Below are positions 25,502 through 37,599 of a stretch of DNA of 64,000 nucleotides, in pieces (position 1 is the stretch's first letter; each line of letters begins with the position of its first letter). The notes under the pieces were generated by a model, which was given only the letters and a program-made list of their open reading frames with translations, searched no databases and was not told where the DNA came from. The stretch comes from Trissonchulus latispiculum (Eukaryota > Nematoda > Enoplea > Enoplida > Ironidae), in the NCBI GenBank assembly GCA_030248195.1, contig JASAND010021422.1:124001-188000 (forward strand). The letters are read 5' to 3'. Position numbers and translations under genes: made by a program.

Positions 25502-26116
25502 TCAGTTGTAACGAATTCATACTAATTCATAGCATCTGCTTGCGACAGGAACTATGCATGCACCTTTAGCTGCCCAAGATAGGTGTGAATGTTACATTTT
25601 ATATGATGCAATTGACAATGATAAATGGGAATGTAACAGTTTGAATGTCTAATGACTGTCAGTATGCATGGAACACGCGACACACCAAAATTACACCTGG
25701 ACTCATGTAGTACGCAGGAAAATAATAGCATTTAACGTAGTTTTAGTAGGTAAGTCTTGTGTACATGTCTGGAAGTTCGCGTATGTATGATTGCGTAGGT
25801 AATTTAGGTTTAGATTCTAAATAGCAAATATGCAAATGAGATTCGGATCACGGGATCTAGGGTCACGGGGACCCTGTATTAGGTCCTTATCAGTATGGAA
25901 TGGGATATCCTCGATTCGTCCGCGTAAGCCACTCTTTGTTAAGAGAGCGGACGAATCGCATAAAAAGGAATCCCTCAAATGGTTGATTTCATACAACTTA
26001 ATACATTTCTTGCTTTAAAATTATCATTCTCGCAATTTCCGCATAAAAAAAAGTACGAAAATAGTACTTGGGACCAGCAATCAATGTAGTTTTTAGTTAT
26101 TCGTATCGTCTCTTTC

Positions 26117-26310
26117 AGTTTGAAGTCAATACATATCGTTATTGCTATTCTTTGTCAATTTAGCTATATTCAACTTATGTTTCATCCGTAATAATGACAG
26201 CTGCTGTCCCTTTTAGTTTGAAATCACTACATGTCGTTATTGCCATTTTTGGTCGACTCAGTCGTATTCAATTCATGTTTCGTTTGTAATAATGACCGCA
26301 ACTGCGGTTC
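26117..26310 (+). repeat. Two-unit tandem repeat of 98 bp
   Basis: Units begin AGTTTGAARTCA at 26117 and 26215 and share most positions through a GTAATAATGAC block. It lies within element A copy 1. Confidence 0.75.
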
Positions 26311-27149
26311 AGCACCATTTCACGTCGGTGTTTGCGTTCACAAACAGATCTAGTGAAATTCAGTTACACAATGATTGGCGATGTTGAAAAATTAGCCTTG
26401 CTCAGCTAATGATCGATGCAAACCCAGTCCACGATAATTGTTCACGAATGGCAATAATAAACATCAGCTAATCAGTAACTTTAATTAATATTAGGTAATA
26501 ACTAACAATATACCTGAAATGATGGAAATTACAATTAGGTACGTAAGAGATATGGATAGCTTAGGACGAACCATCTTCTAATAAGTACCAATAGCCAGAT
26601 TTCTGCATTCTGTCAACTTCTAGTTGCTCAACAATTATAAAAATGGGAAATTGTTATCTTCCCCCTTAAGACTCAGAAAGCCAGAGTTTGGACTCAATAG
26701 TTGACCAGCTAAAATTAACATTTCGTGTTATATCTTAAAACGTGTCATAAAGTTGTTTTTGACAGATTTACATATCTAAACAATTGTTAATCGATTCACC
26801 AAGTCAGGAAGTTGTTACCTTCCTCTCAGGACCCAGAAAACAAGAGGTCCTAGTTTCGATTACCTTCAACCAGATTGATGTTTGTCGTGCTAGTTGAGAT
26901 AATGGGTGCCTATCTGCTTTTGAAAGGCTTAAAACTGTACTAATTTCACGTTATAGTTCTGAGCTGTACAGTAAAGCAGACTGTACAAAGCAAAGGGCAA
27001 ATTTCTTGCACAAGAGTGCGAGAAATTGCCCGAAAGATAGTGTTTTGTTTAAAATTAACATTTAATGTCATGCTCTTGCTAAAGCCACTCAAAATGTGTT
27101 ATCATTCACCTAAATTTCAAGTTTTTGCAGCAAATTCGAACTTTTTAGT

Positions 27150-28235
27150 TTAACTCAAGTTCGGAAAGCCAAAATGTGAGTAATGGTTGCTGGGTTCGAA
27201 TCCCGCACCTATAACTTGTACTAATGGGTTTTAACCCATTTGATTCAGGTGCGGTGAAGTCTCGTCCTGTCAGATCTGTTGCCTGGATTTCAGTCAATTT
27301 GGACCACGGTGTCGATTCAGTCATTTTATTTGATTTGTGAGATAGATTGTCCGGTTCAGGACCCACGTGTTGGAAGCATCGTTTTGAATGTATTTGGTCA
27401 GAATCAGATTCTAGAAGGTACATTGGCAACTGAGTATTCTGGGTGGATAGTTAAGACAGAGACGATTTTGGACATCACCAGGATCATCTGCGGGATCTAC
27501 AGCCTGAACTTTATTGGCACTCTTGAAAACTCTGAACCCCTGCTGTACTAAACTGAACTTTATTATTTTCTAATTGAAAATGGGTTATATCGTTGAATCT
27601 TTCTTCGCCAAATTTGGGGTTGTTATCCCCACCCCTCTGGCCTAAGCCAAACCAATTGATAGCAGTACTTAGAGTAGAAGAATTAAAGAAGAGATTAAAT
27701 TAAGGACTCGTACTAACCCCATAACCGGACCAGGAAACCCCCAACCGGACCGACCCTTGAATTGACCCCACAGGTGACCGAATAGCATCCGAAAGTGCTA
27801 TTGTTACTAGCATTTCGGGCTCACCCAAAGACCGGAACTTTGTACTACTAACACATTTAATTTAGTTAATTTAAATTGTTCAGTAGCTTTCTTTATTAGT
27901 ATTATATTGTCCTTGGTAAGGAGGACGGACAAAGAGTTTTAATCTAAGAGCACGAACACAAGCATATAGGGACCGCACGATAGAGTTTAGTAATAGGCCT
28001 AATATTTAGTTAATCAGTTACAAAAGGAAGAAAGAAAGAAACAGTTGAACTGAGTTAAAGCGTCAAAACCTTGTCCCTATCAATAATTAATATTTTGGGT
28101 AAATTGAGTACTGGCAACTCTGGCAAACTATACCCCGTTTGTCTGTAGTATCTGAATTGTATCATTACCGATTGTTTATCTCGCACACTGTTCATAGCTT
28201 ATTTGTCCCCTGTACGCATTCCAATAATCTTTTGC

Positions 28236-28281
<46 letters not shown>

Positions 28282-28800
28282 GTTATTATTATTATTAAAC
28301 TGTTGTGACCTATTATTGGACTTGTCAACTAGGGCGTAAGATCCTGACAACTAGATTAAGCTCGGATTCAACTCTCCAGAACAAGTAAGTGATTTTGATC
28401 TGAACCCTTGGTCTCTGCAAAGACATCATCATCATCATTTTAGAATCTTGATTTGGTAATCAAGATCTACAATCAGTGTTCTTTGATACAGACCTGGTTT
28501 ATTAGTCTCTGGAAATCAAGTGCCGACCCCGCTTGCTATTGATACCAATGGGACCCCTGATTTCACCAAACGGACTCACACAAAGATCCCTATCCAGGTT
28601 GGCTGCAAGGAATTATCAGTTTTGGACACACTACCTTCTGAGGATCCAGTGCCTAAGTTTATCTCCTCTGATAAACGTGCCAACCTTCCGTGTACTCGAA
28701 GTGGTTGATACCCAGAGTCAGTCGTGATAGACTACTGCTCAACAGAACCTTATTGGAACAAAGTTGGAGCCCTGATCTTGACCACTTCATTACATATATA
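27150..28800 (+). mobile_element. Element B, copy 1 (decayed)
   Basis: Similar, in reverse, to 37600-39215. Shared blocks: GGTTGCTGGGTTCGAATCCC at the start; ATGGGTTTTAACCCATTTGA; the GCTCACCCAAAGACCGG block at about 27.82 kb; CAAGCATATAGGG at about 27.96 kb; ACTGGCAACTCTGG at about 28.11 kb; ACCTTCCGTGTA at about 28.69 kb. Near its 3' end a decayed reading frame (PTFRVLEVV) parallels LTFRVKKKSVECLEF in the other copy, so the element once coded for a protein. Family not recognised. Confidence 0.5.
28229..28298. repeat. (TTA)n microsatellite
   Basis: About 22 TTA units with one TTG interruption. Confidence 0.95.
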
Positions 28801-29745
28801 AGCCGTACTTATCTGTGTGGAGTAGTATTTATAGGTAAGAACGTAAGTTAATGAAACCGGTTATGACAGGTTATTTTATAAGCGTGCATTGATGGTTTTG
28901 CTCGTTGCAAGCGCCACAAAATTTTAAGCAGTAGAATATGGGATGGGTATGGAGTGCATCAAGCGCCTCCTGCGCCTCTGCACCATAACCGTTCATTTTA
29001 TACTACTTGTAATTCACTCCTAATCTGTCCTAGTAAGCAGTATGTAATTAGTAATTAGCAATTTGTCAATGTAAGTTTAAAGCTGTGTATTTAGTTTGCC
29101 TTTCAATGATGAGACCTAAACAGCAAGACCATTAGTCAAGTAGGCGTAATTGTCAATTTTATTACATTCCTTTTATAATCGGTAGCACCGATAGGCGGCT
29201 GCGGTTAAAATTCTATTATTCTCTGTATTCCCATCAATAAATCCGTAGATTACTACAAATGCAATAATGGCATATAGTGCTTTTGATAGGGACGGTTTTG
29301 TTTAGGTAGGATTATTTAGTCTCTAAGCGAGTTGCACAATCCTAGCAAGACTTAGATGCTGCTTCGGTTTCGCCATTTATGCCAGTTTAGTAACCGGACA
29401 GTAAACCATTAGCTGGATTTGGTCAGGTCGTCAAGAGATTTCAAATGATACTCTGTTGAGGGTATTGAAGAAATATTTAAACCGAAAAATGCTGTTTTGT
29501 GAATTTTTGGAATTGAATGCGTTTCTAAAAATTTAAAAGTTTGTTTTGTTACAAAAATTGTTGAGATCGTTAAGAGCGTCAAGAGCTCTAATCATACCTA
29601 GCAGTGTGTATAAGTCAAAGATTTTAAAATACGTAAGTTTTGAACTCAGGAAATTGGGTGCATTTTCATGAAATAGTTGTAAGAATAAAAATATGCAGCA
29701 TGACTGATTCGATGAAGAAAACAAAAGTTTTATTCCGCAAACAGT
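28801..29745. other. Unassigned repeat-like DNA
   Basis: No gene, tRNA or element boundary was recognised. Confidence 0.4.
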
Positions 29746-29749
29746 ATTT

Positions 29750-29945
29750 TGTTTTTCCGTGAATAAAACCAGAATTTGTTTCTCCAGATTTCCGAGCCCG
29801 GGTAAACCACTTAACGGCATAACCCTGCCAGCCAGTCCAAAAGCTTTAAGCTTCCGGTGGAAGTCACCAAAGAACCATGAACGGCGAGCCAATGGCATCC
29901 AATATGCTACGTTAGATCGCTTACCAACTGGGCTACGACTACAAG
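29750..29945 (-). mobile_element. tRNA-derived SINE-like sequence
   Basis: On the - strand the sequence starts with a tRNA-like A box (TAGCCCAGTTGGTAAGCG) near 29940. A short body follows with GGTTTACCCGGGCTCGG and GAAATCTGGAGAAACAAATT. The B box is weak. The head-plus-body layout is typical of a SINE. Confidence 0.5.
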
Positions 29946-30215
29946 TTATTATGGCGGAAAGAAGTTCGTATCCAAATTGAAGTAACTGTTAATTGAACCG
30001 GATATAGCTTATTGAATTTGACAAACCTAATTCATCAACGGTACTTTCTTGCATTTCATTCCTCCAATTTTCGAGTTGCTAATAATTATGCTATTTACAT
30101 CCACAAAAATAAGCGACTGCAGAATTAGCAAAACAATAGGTAGATCACAAAACAATACAATAGATTGCAATGGAGCATAAAAGTATGTTTTTATTAAAAA
30201 ATAATATCGCATCAA

Positions 30216-30640
30216 TCACAGTACGTATAACTCAAGTAGGGGATACTTTGTCTCACATCGACCGTAGCGTCTGCAAATCGCAATCACAGCAGAAAAAACC
30301 ACCGCCACCAAAATCGCAGAGAATACAACAACAATTGCTCTAGTCCAGTCAGCTATCCGTTTGCATTCGAAATACGGGGATTTCGTTTCAACGCAATTCT
30401 CGCAACCGGAATCTAAGCAAAGGGTTTCGTTACGAAACACATCTTCTCTTCAGCGTTCGCAGGAAACACATCCTTCGCCGCTAGACTGACAGTAACCGCA
30501 GCCTGCTTCCGCACAATCCTGCATGCGGCGAAATTTGTGCTGCTCTGCACAGCGGGCTTTCTGCTGTGCCGTGCTGCATCTGTAGCACCTTGCTGCTGTT
30601 CTGCTGCACTGCGTGCATGCAGTCTGCTGCGGTGCTGTGT
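30216..30640 (-). pseudogene. Cys-rich single-pass membrane protein, C-terminal fragment
   Basis: On the - strand the last 74 codons before the stop at 30216 encode a Cys-rich ectodomain (NETLCLDSGCENCVETK), one clear membrane helix (IVVVFSAILVAVVFSAVIAI) and a short basic-start tail. Upstream in the same frame, across one TGA, lies more Cys-rich sequence with CxxC pairs (CAEAGCGYCQSSGEGCVSC) and, before it, CYRC. A second in-frame TGA lies further upstream. It could be the last exon of a type I membrane protein with furin-like or EGF-like Cys repeats, with an intron covering the TGA, or a pseudogene. The CTG/CAG-rich composition upstream could also produce Cys codons by chance. Weak evidence. 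Confidence 0.3.
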
Positions 30641-30644
30641 TCGT

Positions 30645-31317
30645 TCAGTCCTGAGATGGCATAGAGCACCGAAATAGCACTGTGGTCAGGGTTGTAACTA
30701 ACACGTTCGCTGAACTGTACATAGGCTGAGTAGTAAAGTAATCTGTACTCTGTAATATAAGCGTAGAGCATTAGTAGGCACTTAGAAACTGGAGTGAGTA
30801 GCCTTGAAAGTGGATGCAACAATAAGCTAGGAATTTAAATTTAATTTTAATTAAAATTAATTTATGAGTGATAACCATAATAAGAATGCAGTCGATGCCA
30901 CTGAATGGGTACTGCATTAAATTATACCTACAAATTTACATTCTGTAGTGGCCTAGCATCTCAGTTTCGTTTGTTCTTTCATTAAATCTAGGCTATAAAA
31001 ATTCTGTATAGCGTCCTACCCCATTCTATTGGATTAAAAGTTGTAACCTTTCCAAAATCGTTCCGAATCAAAGTTTACCGACTTAGTCTTGGCCGGTAAT
31101 CGGTCGTTAGTGTTCGTCGCCGACCTGGAAAGATTGTGACGACCTAAGCTAACGGCTGTGCTTTCAGGTTTGGCCAATTCGGCCTTCACCATCCTTACTT
31201 TTCATTTTTAAATTAGATTTTAGATTAAATTTCATTATCAACAACATGCTTTTCCTCGGTTGTCACCTTAAGTTGTTGAAAGCAATGAAAACTAATTTTC
31301 TTCAGCTGCTGGGTACT
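30645..31317. other. Unassigned sequence
   Basis: No gene recognised. A palindromic run of TTTAATTTTAATTAAAATTAA at about 30837-30858 is a simple AT hairpin. Confidence 0.4.
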
Positions 31318-31321
31318 TTAA

Positions 31322-32340
31322 GGCGCTGGTTCGGGTTCGTGTATTTTTGGGCTTTAAAAGCGCAATTGTCGTTGAAAGTTATTCAAATTCGCTGCAATTA
31401 CATTATTTACCCTATAAAACATGTTAGAAAAGTCGCGGCTTGAAAATTTGAGTTTTGGAGAAATTAGCTTTATTCCGCCATAACTTGCACTGTGACCACC
31501 CTACATGGATGAACTTATAGTCATTCAAATCCTCTCACCAAGACCTGCAACTTTGCTCTTCAGAGTTTTCTTCGATTAATTAAGGTTTAAGAGATAACAG
31601 CGAATATTGATTTTCGAGGTCCAAAACCGGCCATTTTTCGAAAAATCAAATATTGCAAGATTTCGACAGCTTCAACAGCGCTGGTCCGTCGGTCAAGTAT
31701 TGTCCATATTTGTGGTCCTAAAGGACATCTTACGCCCAAAGGAGAGCTCTCTACGGTATCTCTGCCGGCGCACAGCAGCGAAAATGTGAAATTTTGAAAA
31801 TCGCAACTAGATTGTTGTGAACACGGATTTCTCTCAACTCATGCAATCAATTATAAAAACGGCTTTACACACATATTTTTGAGACAATTGCCGAGGGCTA
31901 TTTTTCATGGTTTTGCATTTTGACTTTCAGTTCGAGAGAAATAAGCGTCCAAACTTGAAAATTTTGACGAAAATCGGACAAAATTTACGTTTTTCTCAAA
32001 ATCTTGAGATCTTGAGCTTGAGCGTTAAACAATTTCAGAAAAAAATAGCCCTCGGGAAGACGTTTCTTTTGAAGCCTGAACTGGTCGCTTTTCGTTAGCT
32101 TTCCCACACTTCGAGAAATCCATGTTCAAAAATTGTTTTCATGTTATTGCAAGTCGTTGTTCAAATATCATGTTGTTCAAACCGAAGAGTGGAAATGAGA
32201 CAGCTATACTGCACCTAGTTGTAACAAGCACATTCTAAGCTTTAAAATGATATAAAAATTATTGTTTAACTCCAAAAATTGAGCAAATTACAGTCACAGC
32301 AAGTTACATAAAATTTGCTGCAAATACCCGAACCAGCACC
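31322..32340 (+). mobile_element. Non-autonomous TTAA-type element, copy 2
   Basis: 1019 bp flanked by intact TTAA on both sides (31318-31321 and 32341-32344). The inverted ends are GGCGCTGGTTCGGGTTCG and, on the right, the complement of GGTGCTGGTTCGGGTAT. It is homologous over its full length to 2539-3514 in the opposite orientation. No protein is encoded. The TTAA target and end structure suggest mobilisation by a piggyBac-type transposase, a decayed example of which lies at about 8.5-9.65 kb. Confidence 0.8.
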
Positions 32341-32518
32341 TTAAATGTGTAATGTAAGCGACTGAAATCCAGGGGGCTCTAAATTCCTTGTTACACAGAG
32401 AGGCAGACAGCGAGAAGATGCTGGGATCAACTCTTAGGTCTAAGGATCAAGCTAGCCTAGTGTGGGTCTAACCTAATCCAGACGGTCCGCCTGTTGGGTA
32501 CGTGAGTTCACTAGTGCC

Positions 32519-32941
32519 TCAAGGCCAGTACTTATCAAGGGAACAGTTGCGATGCTTAACTGCCACCCACGGATCAGTACCAGGGGTCACTGCACAACAG
32601 AAGAGAACCTTGAAGTCAGAACAACTGTCACACTCGAACACGCAAGACCAGGGCTCCGTATGAGGGCTTCCTTCAGGCTCGCTATCAACAGTCCAAGCTT
32701 CAATCTCAGCGCGATTCCACGGCTGAGAACAGTTGCAATAGAAGGTTACCTCTGAATGCTCAGGCTCAACTAGAGAACTACCCTCGTGAACTAGGAAAAG
32801 TATGCTAAAGCTGTACTGGTGGTGACACTCAGGACACTGATGAAACGGCAAATTCAGTTGGTTCTCAGGCTCACTAATATCACTAAGATTTCCTTCGTCG
32901 TCAGCGCCTCCGTAGACAAACTCAATGGGCTCCAGACTGAT
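32519..32941 (-). other. Open frame with zinc-ribbon-like Cys pairs
   Basis: A 140-codon open frame on the - strand, from just after a TAG at 32942-32944 to the stop at 32519. The N-terminal part is acidic (GADDEGNLSDISEPENQ). It is followed by CPECHHQYSF, then FYCNCSQPW, then CVFECDSCSDFKVLFCC. The spaced CxxC and CxC pairs could bind zinc. No initiator Met precedes the acidic part, so it may be an exon or a transposon gene fragment. No family recognised. Confidence 0.3.
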
Positions 32942-35860
32942 CTATTTTCCAGATATCGTCGAGTCAGCGGTTTCCTATCCAACCTAGTATCAACTACAAC
33001 GACTTAAGCTCTGATCCTAATTAACTATTTACTATGTCAAGTTACCTCAATATCAAACAGCACAGACACACACAAGATCAAGTACACTACAAATCTGTTG
33101 CAAAAAACTGATACAAAAGGGTATCCGTTCACCGCCTAACGACTAAACCCAAAGTTATGATCAGTCACAGGTCCCTACTCCGAAATCTTAGCGGAAGAAG
33201 AACTAGATCTGAAACCTAGTAAAATTTTGGTTAGATTAGTATTTTAGCCTACTGGTTGCCGTACACACGCACACAAGCACACTCACCTAAACAGTACTCG
33301 TTATTCTCAGATTGCGAATTGATTCGCAGTCACACAATGACTTGATTTTTGAGGTCGAGGGGGGAAGTTCCCTATATGCTCCCTATATGTACCTGAAAAG
33401 TGTGCACAAGTCCACCCGTTCCCGGTCACGAATAGTTACCAGCAATACGCACCAGCAGAAAGCCAATAACTATTCTATCCCCTGCTAAGAGGACGACCTG
33501 TAAACTTTTAAATTTGTTTAAACTTTAGAGAGAGAGAATTTGAGCAGATTCAATAGAGCAAACCAAAACAGAGCAGATCAAAGAACAGACAATTTTAGAC
33601 AAAAAGACAGCAGACATTTTTAGAGGCAAGCAGTAGAAAGTTAAAGATTTGGCAAGGATCTTCAGATTCTTCAGCAGGACGAACTTAACAGCCAACCCAC
33701 ACTCCAGAACCCAATATGACAGTCCTAAGTTCACTTGTGCGTCCCTAAGCCAATAATGAGGCTCTCAGGAAAGTTCTAAAGGTCCAGCTGAAACTCAGTA
33801 AACTGACGTTTTGAGACTGATTTCCAGACAATCCGGACAGAGCAGTGCGTAGCAAGGAACCAGGGGAGAGAGGCCAGGGGAATCCGGGGATTCTCACACT
33901 GGATGGCAGAGCAGGAAGAGACCGGGGAGTAGCTGATGTCCAGGAGCAGTGCAGCAGGTAGACGTTGATCCGGGATCTGGAGAGACCACGGAGCTGACAA
34001 GGATCGAGATGAGAAGAGCAGCGAGGCAAGCAGGAGAATCAGAGGCCCGAAGGCGGCACTCGCTAGAACTGAATCAAATGGGTTAAAACCTTGTCGGTTT
34101 TAACCCGGATTCAGCAGTATTAACTGGATTTCAAGAAAGGGTAGAGTTGCGCGTATTTTTTTTGAAAATAAAACTCAACAATCGCTAGGAGCTTTGAATC
34201 GAAGTTCTAACAAAGAATTACCTCGGGCTGAGTGGTCTGAGTTTGAAGTACGAAAATCAGCTTAGAAAACACTAGAGAAACAGTCAGAAAATTGACAAAA
34301 ACTGAACTTTTGAGTGATTTTTTAAAAGAGATTTGTAGAGGGGATTTCCGTCAGAAATCCCCCATCAATGACGTATCCTAGATTTTCTTCTCAGGAAATC
34401 TAGGGAAATCCAGCTAATATCTGCTGATATTAGCATACAATCATGAAAGCAACAATGATCTAGTGTCAATTAAGCTAGGGCGGCGAGAGCCCGATTTTAA
34501 CGAGGTCTTTTCGAGAGAGGGACTCGAGGTCCGATTAGGCAACTTTTGGACTCGCACTTACAAATGTTATAGAACTCCTAAAAGGAGATTGGGACCGCTC
34601 ATCCTAGAGGGATTTGAGAAACCGGGCTTCTGAAGCCCAAACCCAATTTAGGTAGACCTTCCCCCAGGTGTACCCCAATCCCAACCTAGGCTCCAGATGG
34701 GAGAAAATTTTTGAGGTGGGTATCCTAAAGGGGAGAGGCAAAGCCTCTTTCAACAGAACAGCTCATGGGGTGTCTGTGATTTTCCCCCAACATTTTGGCC
34801 ACGCGAGAGAGCGAAGTAGACGACCGCTCGTCACCAAACCCAAATCACAGACTGACTGGAGTTTGAAATTTTGCTCTCAGGTTAACTCTTTCCTCGTGTC
34901 TTTTGCAATCATCTTTTGATGATTGGCTGCTTTCATGATCGCGTACTGTCATTGGCTGGTTTTAAAAGGAAGACCCAGCCTGCTTCTTTTGAATTTGCGC
35001 CTGGGCTGTTTGTCATCTTAGTTACATAATTTTTTATGACTTTGGGTCCGTTTTCGAGTGGCCCAAAGTACCTCAACAGCCCTGGCCCTAAACTTTATGG
35101 CGTTTTTGTGTTCAAGGACCTTTGTCCTGATGCTGATTTCTAAAGACAAGAAGTTTGTTTGCCAAGCAGATTAGGAGTCCAAAGGCAGACCGAAAGGCAG
35201 ACGAGGAAAACAAGAAGATGTAGAAGGATAAATCGTAATACGGACAGGGGGCCTAGAAGCCCAGGATGAAACAAGCAGTACCTAAACTAAGTGAAACTTA
35301 TACCTAGTCTAGAACTTAGTTAGAGACCTAATATTACATAGTCGCTAATATTAATTGTTAATTTCTTTCTTTCTTTCTTTCAGGGGTGACTTGTGCCTTA
35401 ATTTCAGAGGGGTTCCCCTCTGTCTGACTTATGCGTGTGATGTCATTCTAGGGGCGTGAAAAGGTAGCGCTGAACCTCACACATACGTAGACTCAATGCT
35501 AGACACTCAGACTGGCCTTCGCTGGCCTTCACTCACACACACATAACTCAATAGCAGGGACCTGTAGATGAACCCCATCCGATTGATGCAGCAAAATTTA
35601 CAGGGGTTAAAACTAACCTCAATCTCAACTAACGGTGAACGGATTTTGCAATAACAATCACAATAGTACTAACAAAGTAAAATTACAATTACAAGCTACT
35701 AACAGTGGGTGAATCAAATAAAAAGAATATACAAAATTACAGATTGTTATAGGTAAACACAATAACACAGCATAATTACAAATTGTACGTAAGTCCTTAC
35801 AGTGGAACATATCGGAAACATATTTTCAATTTAAGCTGGTGAACTTCAGAATAGTCCGAC
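32942..35860. other. Diverged repeat DNA, no gene recognised
   Basis: 33118-33190 and 35550-35645 are inverted relatives (ATCCGTTCACCG and CAGGTCCCT blocks). CCCTATATG motifs near 33370 resemble those of element B at about 38.4 kb. A palindrome, GGGTTAAAACC...GGTTTTAACCC, is at 34080-34108. A half MITE is at about 34133-34150. A TTTC run is at about 35368-35383. Open frames here have no family signature. Confidence 0.45.
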
Positions 35861-35869
35861 TAATTAAGA

Positions 35870-36640
35870 AAGAGTTTTCTGAGACTTTTACGATGTGCTC
35901 TTTCTGAAAATCAACTTCTGGTTCTGTGTTGATTCCAATCGCGAAAGTTATTATGATATTTAGAGGCTCCGTCCATTCGAAACAGCGAGAGGGCTAGGTA
36001 CTGACCAGGTTCTCATCAACTTTTTCTATTCTGAATTCGAACCAATAGCTTATAAAAAAGTTTTCTGACTGCCTCCGAGTCCCTTCGTTTGTATGAGGTA
36101 ATTTTCAGTTCACTAGGAGAAATCTGGCGAAATCTATTATGATGTTTTGGGGAGACGTTTTAACTGTTGTGGACCCAGCCTACAGCAGTCCGAACAGCCT
36201 ATCTTTATTTCATTAGAACGAATCGAAAACTGGATAGATTGTGTATAAAAAAGTTTTCTGAGACCTTCTAGCTGTCCTCTTTCAAAACAGACCCTTCCCG
36301 GTCATCCCTCTTATTTATAGCAAAAGTTATAATGATAGATCGGTAGGTAGTCGCACGTACACAGCCGAGGAAGAACCCAGTCAGGTTTTCCTTATTAATT
36401 TCTTGCCAGAGTCAAATTCTTTAGACCAATTATTCTGGAAAAACTTTTCTGAGACCCTCTCGGCTAAGCCTGGCCTCAATAATTTCTGACAACTGATTCA
36501 AAAGTTATTCTGATGTTTTTTTCCACAGTACACGCGAGAAACTCAGTTGATTTTTTTCATTTTCATTACAAATGGCGGAGCCAGCCAGGCAGGTCTAGCA
36601 CAGATTAAGGGACACCGAGTTTAGCCAAACTCAGCCCGGC
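35870..36640 (+). repeat. 190 bp degenerate tandem repeat, four units
   Basis: The marker GTTTTCTGAGAC or a variant recurs at about 35874, 36060, 36253 and 36444, a spacing of 186-193 bases. Within each unit, about 65 bases further on, a block like AAAGTTATAATGAT also recurs. Units are well diverged, so the array is old. No coding. Confidence 0.75.
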
Positions 36641-36661
36641 GACAAACGCTACCAGTCAGTG

Positions 36662-36692
36662 ACACAAACAAACAAACAAACAAACAAACAAA
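36662..36692. repeat. (CAAA)n microsatellite
   Basis: Seven CAAA units. Confidence 0.9.
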
Positions 36693-37039
36693 GAGTCTCT
36701 TCATTTTGAAAAACAAATGACTCAAGCAAAAGTTTCTTGGAAAAATAGCTGGAAAGAACATGAATAAGAGAAGAGACTAACTCCGAACAGAAGAAAATCA
36801 ATATCAAGGCGGAGTCAACTGGAAGACTAAGCCGCTAGCTTTAGGTTTAAGATAAAGCTGAATGAAGTCTAGTTAGCTGTGGCCAAAAGTCTAGAACCTA
36901 TTTTACATGTTTTGCTGGCTAATGTTTATCAATATGAAATAGTGATCTTGCTATTATTTTTAGACCATTTTGGTCATGCTTTTTGCTTTACCTAATTTTG
37001 CAACAAACTGATTAATAGAATATTTTGAAATCTGAAATT

Positions 37040-37330
37040 TGGGGGGGAGGGTTAGGGCGGGAACGGGGGGGGAAAGGAAAAAAGCTTTTTTTTTTTTGTA
37101 AAAGGAGAAAAGGGGAAGCGGAGTGGGGGAAGGAGGGGGGCGGGGGTTCCGTTTGGTTTGGGTGGTGGGGGGGGGGGGGGGGGGGTTTTTTTTTTTTTTT
37201 TTGTTTGTTTTGTGTGTGTTGTGGGGGGGCGGGGGGCGCGTGTGTGTTTTTTTTTGGTGTGGAGGTGTGTCTTGTAGTGGGGGGGGGGGTTGTTTTGTTT
37301 GGTTTTCTTTTTTTTTTTTTTTGTTTTTTT

Positions 37331-37361
<31 letters not shown>

Positions 37362-37588
37362 GGTGGAATTTTTTTTTTTTTTTTTTTGTGGGGGGGTTGT
37401 AAGCTTTTTTGTTTCGTTTTGGTGTTTTTTTGGTTGGTTGTTGTTGTGGGGTGGTTTTGGGGGGAAGGTAATGAGTTTTTGGTAATTTTTGTTTTTTTTT
37501 TTTGGGGGTTTTTTTTTTGGTTTTTTTTTTTGGTTTTTTTTTTTGGTGGGGTTTGGGGGTGGGGTGGGGGGGGTTTTTTTTGGGGTTG
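37040..37588. other. Low-complexity G/T-only tract
   Basis: After a short purine-rich lead-in (37040-37145), over 400 bases contain almost only G and T, in long runs. Neighbouring sequence is normal. It interrupts element B copy 2 just after a block shared with copy 1. The Lys/Pro-rich frame on the - strand and Gly/Phe-rich frames on the + strand are products of this composition. It may be a sequencing or assembly artefact. Confidence 0.85.
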
Positions 37589-37599
37589 TATGTAATGAA

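Larger units (their letters stand above)
23373..26582 (+). mobile_element. Long element A, copy 1 (inverted ends TTGGAAGATGG)
   Basis: Starts TTGGAAGATGG at 23373 and ends in CCATCTTCTAA near 26582. It is similar along much of its length, in reverse, to 39769-43788. Shared blocks include AAAATCCAAACC near 23.54 kb, a GGCC-rich minisatellite, a GTTGCCGGCC block at about 25.2 kb, a GGGGAATGACCGG block at about 25.38 kb, and GGGTCACGGGGACCC at about 25.86 kb. No transposase or other protein domain was recognised, so it is probably non-autonomous. The family is unknown to me. Confidence 0.55.

Noticed and set aside
33745..34029. Two overlapping - strand frames of about 90 and 70 codons
   Set aside because: Ser/Pro/Leu-rich frames overlapping each other in old repeat DNA; no family signature.
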